A DNA stretch of 31,482 nt from UBA4655 sp964585575 (GTDB lineage: Bacteria; Planctomycetota; Planctomycetia; Pirellulales; UBA1268): assembly GCA_964585575.1 (NCBI GenBank), contig CAZPEM010000018.1, positions 1 to 31,482 on the forward strand. The letters are read 5' to 3'. Below the pieces are notes generated by a model. That model did not search any database and was not told the DNA's origin. It saw only the letters and a program-made list of their open reading frames with translations. This document shows, piece by piece, positions 1-6,571 of this stretch (positions within the stretch are counted from its first letter, which is position 1; each line of letters begins with the position of its first letter). The translations under genes and the position numbers were made by a program.

Positions 1-122
1 CTCCGGCAGGGCATGATGGCCCGGCTCCTTCGGAACTCCGATGCCCCGCCTCCGGCAGGGCATGATGGCCCGGCTCCTTCGGAACTCCGATGCCCCGCCT
101 CCGCTCGGTATGATGGGCCGCC
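1..122. repeat. 49-bp tandem repeat, two perfect copies plus a degenerate third
   Basis: Bases 1-49 and 50-98 are identical, and 99-122 is a decayed third copy that runs up to the start codon of the ABC-F gene. Copy one begins exactly at the window edge, so the array may continue upstream. The junction between copies (41-63) folds into a hairpin: ATGCCC (41-46) pairs with GGGCAT (58-63), and GCC (48-50) pairs with GGC (54-56) across a C/A mismatch and a 3-nt loop. The repeat can be read through as protein, but nothing supports translation. It could be a leader or terminator element of the upstream gene, or one member of a dispersed repeat family. Confidence 0.85.
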
Positions 123-1913
123 ATGGCGGTTTTGCTCGACATCAAGAATGCGACGAAGCGGTACGGCGACCAGGTTCTGCTCGACGAGGCGTCCGCGACG
201 ATCACCGACGACGGCAAGATCGGCTTCATCGGCCGCAACGGCGCCGGCAAGAGCACGCTCCTGCGGGTGATCCTCGGCGAGGAGGAACTCGACTCCGGGG
301 AGATCGTCCGCCACCCGAGGCTCCGACTCGGCTATCTCCGGCAGCACGACCCGTTTCTCCCGGGCGAGACCACGGTCGATTTTTTGAAGCGTGACAGCGG
401 CCAGCCCGACTGGAAGTGCGGCGAGGTGGCCGGCCGGTTCGAGCTCAAGGGGTCGACGCTCGAAGGGCCCGTCGCGGCCCTCTCGGGCGGCTGGCAGACG
501 CGGGTGAAGCTCGCCGCGCTCCTGCTCCACGAGCCGAACCTGCTGCTCCTCGACGAGCCGACGAACTTCCTCGACCTCAGGACGCAGATCCTGCTCGAGC
601 ACTTCCTCCGGGAATACCGTGAGAGCTGCCTCATCGTCTCGCACGACCGCGCCTTCCTCGCCGCGACCTGCGATCGCACTCTCGACCTCGCCCGCGGCAA
701 GCTGACCGTCTTTCCCGGCAAGGTGGATGCCTACCTCGAATTCCAGGCCGCCCAGCGGCTCCATGCCGAGCGGACGAACGCGTCGGTGATCGCCAAGCGG
801 AGGCAGCTCGAGGACTTCATCGCCCGCAACAAGGCCCGTGCCTCGACCGCCTCCCGCGCGAAGTCGAAGAGCAAGCAGCTCGAGCGGCTCGAGGTGGAGG
901 AGATCGCCGCCGAGGACGCGTCGGCCGCGATCCGCTGCCCGGCGGTCCCGCCGCGCAACGGCTCCGCCGTCCGCTGCATCGATCTCGAAATCGGCTACCC
1001 GGACCGCCCGGTCGCGGCGGGGATCGAACTCGAGATCGTCCACGGCTCGCGGGCCGCGATCGTCGGCGACAACGGCCAGGGGAAGACGACGTTTCTCCGC
1101 ACGCTCGTCCGTTCGCTCTCCCCGAAGTCGGGCACCGTGAAGTGGGGGCACGGCTGCGATCTCGGCATCTACGCGCAGCACGTCTACACGAGCCTGCCCG
1201 AGCAGGAAACCGTGCTCGGCCACCTCGAGCGGCTCGCCGCGATCGGCACGAAGAGCCAGCGGATCCTCGACCTCGCCGCCGCGATGCTCTTCCGCGGGAA
1301 GGCGGTCGAAAAACCGATCCGCGTCCTCTCCGGCGGCGAGCGGGCCAGGCTCTGCCTCGCCGGCCTCCTGCTCGGAAGCCACAACGTGCTCGTGCTCGAC
1401 GAGCCCGGCAACCACCTCGACGTCGAGACGGTCGACGCGCTCGCCAGAGCCCTGTGCGACTACGAGGGGACGGTCATATTCACGAGTCACGACCGCTCCT
1501 TCATGGAGGCGGTGGCGACGACCGTGATCGAGGTCAAGGACGGCCGGGTGACCAACTTCCTCGGCGACTACGCGGCTTATCTCGCGGGCATCGAGCGGGA
1601 GATCGACGACGCCGAGGCCGCGGACAGGCCGCCAAAATCCGCCGGAGCCGCGCGGCCCGCATCCCGCGGCGGCGCGGGCCGCCGGAGCGAACCTGACGAA
1701 CGCGACGTCCGCAAGGAGATCGCCGCGGTGGAAAAGGCGATCGCGCGGCTCGACGCCGAGAAGCGACGACACGACGCCGCGTTGCTGTCGGCCACCGAGG
1801 CGACGGAGGCCGTGCGGCTGCACGAACTCGCTGCGGAGGCCGCGAGGAAGCTCGCCGAGCAGGAGGAACGCTGGCTTTCGCTGCAGGAGAAGCTCGCGTC
1901 GGCCACCGACTGA
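123..1913 (+). CDS. ABC-F family ATPase (Uup/YdiF-like ribosome-associated translation factor)
   Basis: This is a soluble protein with two ABC ATPase domains and no membrane segment, the ABC-F layout. Family members bind the ribosomal E site and rescue or regulate stalled translation. Domain 1 has Walker A GRNGAGKST (37-45), signature LSGGW (120-124) and Walker B ending DEPTNFLD (144-151). A charged helical linker lies at about 205-275. Domain 2 has Walker A GDNGQGKTT (315-323), signature LSGGE (402-406) and Walker B ending DEPGNHLD (426-433), where Gly replaces the usual Thr. A Lys/Glu/Ala-rich coiled coil (about 525-592) follows, as in Uup and YheS types. At 596 aa it is of normal length. 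The ATG at 123 has no strong Shine-Dalgarno because the tandem repeat reaches right up to it. The family is certain; the subfamily is not. Confidence 0.93.
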   Translation: MAVLLDIKNATKRYGDQVLLDEASATITDDGKIGFIGRNGAGKSTLLRVILGEEELDSGEIVRHPRLRLGYLRQHDPFLPGETTVDFLKRDSGQPDWKCGEVAGRFELKGSTLEGPVAALSGGWQTRVKLAALLLHEPNLLLLDEPTNFLDLRTQILLEHFLREYRESCLIVSHDRAFLAATCDRTLDLARGKLTVFPGKVDAYLEFQAAQRLHAERTNASVIAKRRQLEDFIARNKARASTASRAKSKSKQLERLEVEEIAAEDASAAIRCPAVPPRNGSAVRCIDLEIGYPDRPVAAGIELEIVHGSRAAIVGDNGQGKTTFLRTLVRSLSPKSGTVKWGHGCDLGIYAQHVYTSLPEQETVLGHLERLAAIGTKSQRILDLAAAMLFRGKAVEKPIRVLSGGERARLCLAGLLLGSHNVLVLDEPGNHLDVETVDALARALCDYEGTVIFTSHDRSFMEAVATTVIEVKDGRVTNFLGDYAAYLAGIEREIDDAEAADRPPKSAGAARPASRGGAGRRSEPDERDVRKEIAAVEKAIARLDAEKRRHDAALLSATEATEAVRLHELAAEAARKLAEQEERWLSLQEKLASATD

Positions 1914-1960
1914 GCCGCGATCCGCACGTCCCGCCCGCCACCGACGCTGCGACCCGCTAT

Positions 1961-1997
1961 GGGGCGTCAGTTGCCGGGGGGGGCGTCAGTTGCCGGG
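1961..1997. repeat. 18-bp direct repeat with 19-bp period at the convergent gene ends
   Basis: An identical 18-mer (GGGGCGTCAGTTGCCGGG) occurs at 1961-1978 and 1980-1997. The second copy contains the last codons and TGA stop of the minus-strand Gly-rich gene; the first lies just beyond that stop. It looks like a recent slippage duplication. No intrinsic terminator with a T-run is visible in this 72-bp convergent gap. Confidence 0.8.
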
Positions 1998-3254
1998 CTC
2001 AGTCGCCGCCTTGGCGGCCGCGGCGCCGCCCGAGGCGTCGTCCTTCACCCGCACGAGCAGCATCTGCTCGGGCTTGGTGTCGCTGCCCTCGGTGGTGGCC
2101 CTGTGCACGAGGATCGTGAGCTGGTCCTTGGTGAGGTTGCTGATCCCGGCCTCGTACACCGGCTGCTTCTTGTCGCCGATCGTCCAGGCGGCCCGCTGGG
2201 TTTTCTTGTCGACCTTCCCCGTGACATGCTGGCTCTCGTCCGAGATCGCGTTGTAATACGTGCCGCGGAGGAGCCCCGCCTTGTCGACCGCGAGCGAGAG
2301 AAAGTTGCTCGGATCGCTCTCCTCGGCACGCACCATCGCGAAGACGCCGAGCGACCGCCACTGGTCGTCGTCGGCCGGCTTCGCAGCCGTGCCCGCCGAC
2401 GCGAGGTCACTCGCACCTTGCGCGTATTCCGCGGCGGTGCCGACACGGCTGCCCTGCACGTAGACGCCGTCGTCCTGGTAGCAGACGGTCGTGCCGTAGT
2501 CGTAGGGGATCGTGGCAACGCCTCCGCCGCCTCCGCCGTAGCCTCCCCAGGAGAAGAGATCCGCCCAGAGCAGTCCGGTCAAAAGCCCGCCGCCGAACCC
2601 CCAGCCGCCGCCCCACCAGCAGGGAAAGTGGTTGTTGTACCAGCCCCGCCCGGTGTACCAGCCATGGTTGTAGAAGTTGTTGCGGACGATGTTGCCGCGG
2701 TTCGAGAGCGTGTTGATCGAGTAGGGCCGAATGCCGCGGTCGCCACGGCTCGCAACCCGCGCGAGCCCCGCGTCACCGGCGAAGCGGCCCGGGGTCACGA
2801 TTCGCCCGCCGTCGAGGCCGCGGTCGCCGAGATCACGCGGCCCCACGTCTCGCCCGGCGAAGTCCCGCCCACCGAAATCACGGCCGCCGAGATCACGGTC
2901 GCCGAAGTCGCGCTCCCCGTCGAATCCCCTGCCCTCCGCGAATCGTCCCTCCCCAAATCGTCCCTCCCCAAATCGTCCATCGTCGAACCGTCCACCACCA
3001 TCGAATCTCCCGCCTTCGAAACGCTCCCCTCCGAAGTCGCCCCGCGAGAAGCCTCCTCCTTCGAAATGGCCGCCGCCTCCGCCGAAGTGCCCACCTCCCC
3101 CGAAGTGCCCGCCACCGCCGCCGTGGCCGAGGACGGCCGGCGACGCGACGAACACCTGCGCCGGGATCAAAACGACCGCCGCCAGCCGTCGCAGGCCGCT
3201 CCGGTCACAACGGCGTGGCACCCCGACCTCGGCACGGCAAGCATCGATCCGCAT
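1986..3254 (-). CDS. secreted Gly-rich pentapeptide-repeat protein (planctomycete 'mu-protocadherin'-like)
   Basis: This is a 422-aa protein of unknown function. The ATG at 3254 is preferred because GAGGAGGG sits just upstream; a GTG at 3284 in the same frame has no such signal. A signal peptide covers about residues 18-43 (LRRLAAVVLIPAQVFVASPA). The mature protein begins with GGGGHF repeats (44-68), then about eight RFxxG-type pentapeptides (70-110) and seven RDxGx-type pentapeptides (115-149). A Tyr/Trp/Asn/Gly-rich stretch (about 180-245) follows. A more ordinary globular domain (about 270-400) has alternating beta-like sequence. Some planctomycete proteins of this look are annotated as protocadherin-like or cell-surface proteins; that label is weak. 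An extracytoplasmic role is likely. It lies 49 bp downstream of the SnoaL-like lipoprotein gene and may share its transcript. Confidence 0.8.
   Translation of the reverse strand: MRIDACRAEVGVPRRCDRSGLRRLAAVVLIPAQVFVASPAVLGHGGGGGHFGGGGHFGGGGGHFEGGGFSRGDFGGERFEGGRFDGGGRFDDGRFGEGRFGEGRFAEGRGFDGERDFGDRDLGGRDFGGRDFAGRDVGPRDLGDRGLDGGRIVTPGRFAGDAGLARVASRGDRGIRPYSINTLSNRGNIVRNNFYNHGWYTGRGWYNNHFPCWWGGGWGFGGGLLTGLLWADLFSWGGYGGGGGGVATIPYDYGTTVCYQDDGVYVQGSRVGTAAEYAQGASDLASAGTAAKPADDDQWRSLGVFAMVRAEESDPSNFLSLAVDKAGLLRGTYYNAISDESQHVTGKVDKKTQRAAWTIGDKKQPVYEAGISNLTKDQLTILVHRATTEGSDTKPEQMLLVRVKDDASGGAAAAKAATEPGN
2941..3000. repeat. 15-bp coding repeat inside the Gly-rich gene
   Basis: The 15-mer AATCGTCCCTCCCCA is repeated perfectly at 2941-2955 and 2956-2970, with diverged units at 2971-2985 and 2986-3000. 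On the minus strand each unit encodes one five-residue RF-x-x-G repeat, so the protein repeat is expanding by in-frame duplication. Confidence 0.8.
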
Positions 3255-3303
3255 GGCATCACCCTCCTCGAACGATGGAACCACTCACACGAACGTTGGT
3301 AGC

Positions 3304-4221
3304 TCAGCGAACCTTGCGGTAGGAAAGCGGCTCGCCATCGGGCATCGGCCTCCCCTCGACGACCCGGTCGATCGAGTGGACGACCATCCGATCGTTCGGC
3401 CCCGGGGTGAGCACCTGCACCCACTGCACACGCCCCGACCCAGCCGCCTCGCCCGACACGCCCGAGAGCGTCCTGTTGAAGCTCGTGCCGTCGGAGTCGA
3501 AGTAGCCGTCCGCCCTCGCGCCGGTCGAGTCGACGATCCAGCTGCGAACGCCGCCGTCACGGGCATCCGCGTGGATCAGCTCGATCGCCTCCACCGAAGG
3601 GCCCTTCTTCGGACGGATCGAGGAGCGACCGAGAAAGGCCCTGCCGCCAATCGCCTTTTCGTACCGTAGCTCGAACGACGTGCCGGTCTTCGCATCGGTG
3701 GCCTGCCAGGTGCCGAGCAGCCACTCGAGCTCGTCGAGGAGCGCCGTGGCGGACGGCCCGACCCGCGACTCGGCGATCCGCCAGGTGCCCCCCTCGTTCA
3801 CCCGCAGGCTCTCGAAGAGCGACACGTGGGGCTTGTCGTTCGGCTCGGGTGTGAAGAGCAATCTCCCGCGCACCCGCGCGGCCGACTCACCGAGCAGGTC
3901 GATGCCGGTCACCTCGATTGCGAGCGTCGCCTTCGGATGACGCTGCCGCCATCGTTTCAGCGACTCGACGATCTTGTCGCGGCCGGTCACCGTGCCGCCC
4001 CCTTCGGTGAGTTCGGCTCCCGTCGTCCACTGGTCGGCGACCGCCGCGAAATCCCCCTTCGTGAACGCCTCGGCATACCGCTTCGAGACCTCTCGCAGGG
4101 CGTCCGAAACCTCCACCGCCAACACCCTCTGCGGCCCGAATACCTCGGGCGTCCCGCAGCCGATCAACGCGGCAGCGATCGCGATCGGCCGCCACGCACG
4201 ACACCGGAGAATCAGATCCAT
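3304..4221 (-). CDS. predicted lipoprotein with SnoaL-like (NTF2-fold) domain
   Basis: This is a 305-aa protein. The ATG at 4221 is chosen because GGAG lies 7 nt upstream and it gives a compact lipoprotein signal: a hydrophobic run (12-20) ending in LIGC, with the modifiable Cys at 22. A TTG at 4242 would add seven residues but has no support. Residues about 43-165 match the SnoaL-like / SgcJ-EcaC fold in style: start of helix VSKRYAEAFTKGDFAAVADQW, a TGRDKI turn and a terminal TWRIAESR strand. The second half opens with LEWLLGTWQATD, a beginning seen in lipocalin-like or DUF1579-type beta domains. The ligand is unknown. It is probably anchored to a membrane facing the periplasm. It is the first gene of a possible two-gene unit with the Gly-rich protein. 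Confidence 0.82.
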   Translation of the reverse strand: MDLILRCRAWRPIAIAAALIGCGTPEVFGPQRVLAVEVSDALREVSKRYAEAFTKGDFAAVADQWTTGAELTEGGGTVTGRDKIVESLKRWRQRHPKATLAIEVTGIDLLGESAARVRGRLLFTPEPNDKPHVSLFESLRVNEGGTWRIAESRVGPSATALLDELEWLLGTWQATDAKTGTSFELRYEKAIGGRAFLGRSSIRPKKGPSVEAIELIHADARDGGVRSWIVDSTGARADGYFDSDGTSFNRTLSGVSGEAAGSGRVQWVQVLTPGPNDRMVVHSIDRVVEGRPMPDGEPLSYRKVR

Positions 4222-4420
4222 GTCACGACTCCGCGAGGTCAACGAATACTACCCCCGCAACGTAGCCTGAACCGCCGAAAACTGCCACCTCCGGGCTGAG
4301 GCCACCATCCCGAAGGGCGTTGTCGAAGGATGGAACGGCATTGTAAAACCCACTAACTCAAACGGCATTCGGCTTTCGTAACCGCAACCTGCCCGGGGAT
4401 TCTGCCAACAAGGCCGCATC
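4222..4420. other. divergent intergenic region, probable back-to-back promoters
   Basis: About 200 bp separate two divergent starts, and the GC content falls between 4320 and 4400. A sigma70-like pair facing the plus-strand peptidase gene can be drawn (TTGTCG 4320-4325, 16-bp spacer, TGTAAA 4342-4347), but the match is weak. No coding frame or stable hairpin is convincing. Confidence 0.3.
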
Positions 4421-5776
4421 ATGAACCAGTCCCGCCGCCAACTGATGCTCACCGGCCTCGCTTCGCTGGCGATGGCCGTGGGGCAAGCCCGCGCCGATGT
4501 GCTCGCCGGCTTCGACACCGGCGCCGACCTCCAGCGATGGTCGGCCCAGGGCAGGATCACGGTGCAGCGGACCGAGGGCCCACCGGGGCCGCAACAGGCG
4601 GGGCCGAACGGGCCGGCGGGCAGTGCCGCCCGGATCGACACGGCGGGCAACAGCGGGCTGTTCATCAAGGCCGGTCAACTGCCTCCCGACCTCTCGAACT
4701 TCGACACGCTGCGGTTCTGGGTACACCGCGATCCCGAAGCCGCCGCGCCGAGCACCGTCGAGGTGCGGTTCTACGAGGCGGACGGCGCCGCGTGGTTCTG
4801 GCGTGTCGCCGTGCTCGATCAGCCTGGCTGGACCGAGATCGCGGTGCCGCTCAAGTGGACCCGTTGGAGTCCCACCCGCATTCCGCGCTGGGAAAAGGTG
4901 AACCGCCTCGGGATCTATTTTCGCGACGCAGCCGACCTGCTCGTCGACTCCTTCTCGCTGTCCGACGATCCGCCGCAGAACGCCGCCGACGACAAGCCGG
5001 TTCTGGGCCCGGACGACGTCGCCTCACTCGCCTTCGGCAAAGCCGCGGCCGACCCCAAGCAGGTGCGGATCGTCACCGCCGACGGGATCACGGTGATCAC
5101 CGACGCCGCCGATTGCAAGGCCGACGAGCTACTGGCCCACCTGTCCAAGGTGGCCGCGGCGGTGAAGGCCGATCTGCCCTTCGCCGCCCCGCCCGCAAAC
5201 CCGTTGGTGCTCGTCGTCTTCGCCGCGGAGGATCGCTACCGGCAGTTCCCGGTCACGCTGGCGGAACGGCTCAACGCCCGCGCCGCCCCCACCGCGGCGG
5301 CAGGCTACACGGTGCAGGGCATCGCCACGTCCTACTGGGATCCTCGGCACGGGACGCTGCGGCCGGTGTTCACCCACGAGTTCGTGCATGCGCTGCTCTC
5401 GGCGACGCTCCATCTCGACAACAAGTCGGAGTGGTTCCAGGAGGGCCTCGCGGCGCACTACCAGCTCCGGTGCCATCCGCAGGAAAATATCCGCGCGGTC
5501 GTGACCCGCAGCCTGGAATCGGCCGCCGGCGACACGCTCTCGCAGGTCTGCTCCGGCTCCCGCATTCCGCTCGATCGCTACTGGGTCGCCGCCACGCTCT
5601 GCCGGATGCTCCTGGAAGACCCCGCCCTCGCCCCCACGCTGCCGGCGGTCGTGGCCGCGGTTCAGAAGAGCGGGTCCACGGCCATCGAGAAGCTGCTGCC
5701 GGCGCTCGGACTGTCACAGGACGAGCTCGATGGGAAGTGGCGGGCTTTCTGCCAGAAGACCTACGGCACGGAGTGA
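4421..5776 (+). CDS. exported gluzincin-like metallopeptidase with N-terminal carbohydrate-binding-like domain
   Basis: This is a 451-aa protein. The N-terminus SRRQLMLTGLASLAMAVGQARA has a twin-arginine and a hydrophobic core, so Tat or Sec export is likely with cleavage near residue 26. Residues 27-185 form a beta-rich domain (ADVLAGFDTGADLQRW ... LRFWVHRD ... VEVRFYEADG ... GIYFRD) resembling CIA30/CBM-type jelly rolls. Residues about 215-450 contain HEFVH (319-323), the HEXXH zinc motif, followed by EGLAAHY with Glu341 as the likely third ligand. This spacing is typical of the peptidase MA / DUF1570-like group. Catalysis is inferred from these ligands; the substrate is unknown. The Shine-Dalgarno is weak (AAGG). 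The gene converges with the YIP1-like gene. Confidence 0.78.
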   Translation: MNQSRRQLMLTGLASLAMAVGQARADVLAGFDTGADLQRWSAQGRITVQRTEGPPGPQQAGPNGPAGSAARIDTAGNSGLFIKAGQLPPDLSNFDTLRFWVHRDPEAAAPSTVEVRFYEADGAAWFWRVAVLDQPGWTEIAVPLKWTRWSPTRIPRWEKVNRLGIYFRDAADLLVDSFSLSDDPPQNAADDKPVLGPDDVASLAFGKAAADPKQVRIVTADGITVITDAADCKADELLAHLSKVAAAVKADLPFAAPPANPLVLVVFAAEDRYRQFPVTLAERLNARAAPTAAAGYTVQGIATSYWDPRHGTLRPVFTHEFVHALLSATLHLDNKSEWFQEGLAAHYQLRCHPQENIRAVVTRSLESAAGDTLSQVCSGSRIPLDRYWVAATLCRMLLEDPALAPTLPAVVAAVQKSGSTAIEKLLPALGLSQDELDGKWRAFCQKTYGTE

Positions 5777-6039
5777 CCACCCAGCCGGCCACGGTTCGCG
5801 TCGGCATGTCCGGATGCGGCGATCCGCCACTGGCCAGCGATTACGGGCAACTGATCGCCGGTTTCGACCATCGAGAGCGGATACTTCCTTGTCTCGCCAA
5901 CTTTTCTCCCACAAGCCCAGAAGGCTGCCGGCGGCGAACTCTTTGGCACGCCCGCCCCACTCTTCCAAGTCGTGATCTTCGCTTCGGGAGGAATTCGCAC
6001 ACTCCTCGATGTCGCGCTCAGCAACTCGATTCCCGCTTT
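5777..6039. other. 263-bp gap of reduced GC with no convincing gene
   Basis: Between the convergent peptidase and YIP1-like genes the sequence is less GC-rich than elsewhere. One minus-strand frame starts with a GTG at 6043 that overlaps the YIP1 stop in a GTGA junction, but it runs on antisense into the peptidase gene and has no recognisable family. The stretch may be decayed coding sequence. No terminator hairpin with a T-run was found. Confidence 0.4.
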
Positions 6040-6531
6040 TCACTCCGACGGCGACACGATGAATCCATAGATGGTGAGGAAGATGGTGTAGATCATGCCC
6101 AGCGAACCAAGAACGATGATGGCGAGCAGCGCCGGCGAGAGACGATTCGCCAGAAAGACAGAGGGATTTGTGAACAGCACGGCATAGCCGATAACGGCGA
6201 CGACAAGCCGCGGGACGTAGGCGTAGCCGCTGATGTTCAGGATCTTCACGATGGATAGCCTCTTGCGGAAGAGCCTCAAAATCCGTTGCATCAGCCAGCC
6301 GCCCAAGGGGAGCATGACAAGACTGAAGGCGACGGCGAACAGAACGACCTGGAGATTACCGCCGAGTGTCTCGTGCAGCAGAGCGTGGTTGCGCGGGCTA
6401 AAAGCCCTCGAAACCCCAAAATAGAGCGGGTTCACGACGGCCAAGGCGTAGAGCCGATTGGAGGGCAACTCCTGCATCGTTCGCTTGGGGTGCAGAAATA
6501 TATTGAGTGCGGCTGCGATCTGATTCTTCAT
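6040..6531 (-). CDS. YIP1-like integral membrane protein
   Basis: This is a 163-aa protein with three to four hydrophobic segments (about 60-81, 107-128 and 134-158, with a weaker one at 27-38). The opening NIFLHPKRTMQEL and the internal GYAYVPRLV resemble bacterial YIP1-family proteins, whose function is not defined. The ATG at 6531 has GAGAGG 8 nt upstream. The gene follows the ceramidase-like gene by 40 bp and could be read from the same transcript. Its codon use differs from all neighbours: many codons end in T or A (AAT, TTT, ATT, CGT, GTT), which suggests acquisition from a lower-GC source. The short length may mean truncation relative to longer YIP1 proteins. Confidence 0.65.
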   Translation of the reverse strand: MKNQIAAALNIFLHPKRTMQELPSNRLYALAVVNPLYFGVSRAFSPRNHALLHETLGGNLQVVLFAVAFSLVMLPLGGWLMQRILRLFRKRLSIVKILNISGYAYVPRLVVAVIGYAVLFTNPSVFLANRLSPALLAIIVLGSLGMIYTIFLTIYGFIVSPSE

Positions 6532-6571
6532 AGTCTTTCCCTCTCGTGGGATCCTCGATACACCGGAGGTC

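Noticed and set aside
13..270. Short plus-strand frames through the 49-bp repeat.
   Set aside because: They are created by the repeat itself and run out of frame into the ABC-F gene; no coding evidence.
2941..3000. Possible CRISPR-like array because of short regular repeats.
   Set aside because: The repeats are contiguous 15-bp coding units with no spacers and encode a protein repeat.
1959..3302. A 447-codon plus-strand frame opposite the Gly-rich gene.
   Set aside because: The minus-strand frame has a signal peptide, a strong Shine-Dalgarno and ordered repeats; the plus frame has Pro/Ser/Glu repeats that simply mirror them.
5714..6043. A 109-codon minus-strand frame starting with GTG in a GTGA overlap with the YIP1-like stop.
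   Set aside because: The coupling signal is attractive, but the second half runs antisense through the peptidase gene and no family is recognisable. It may be a remnant; not enough to call a gene.
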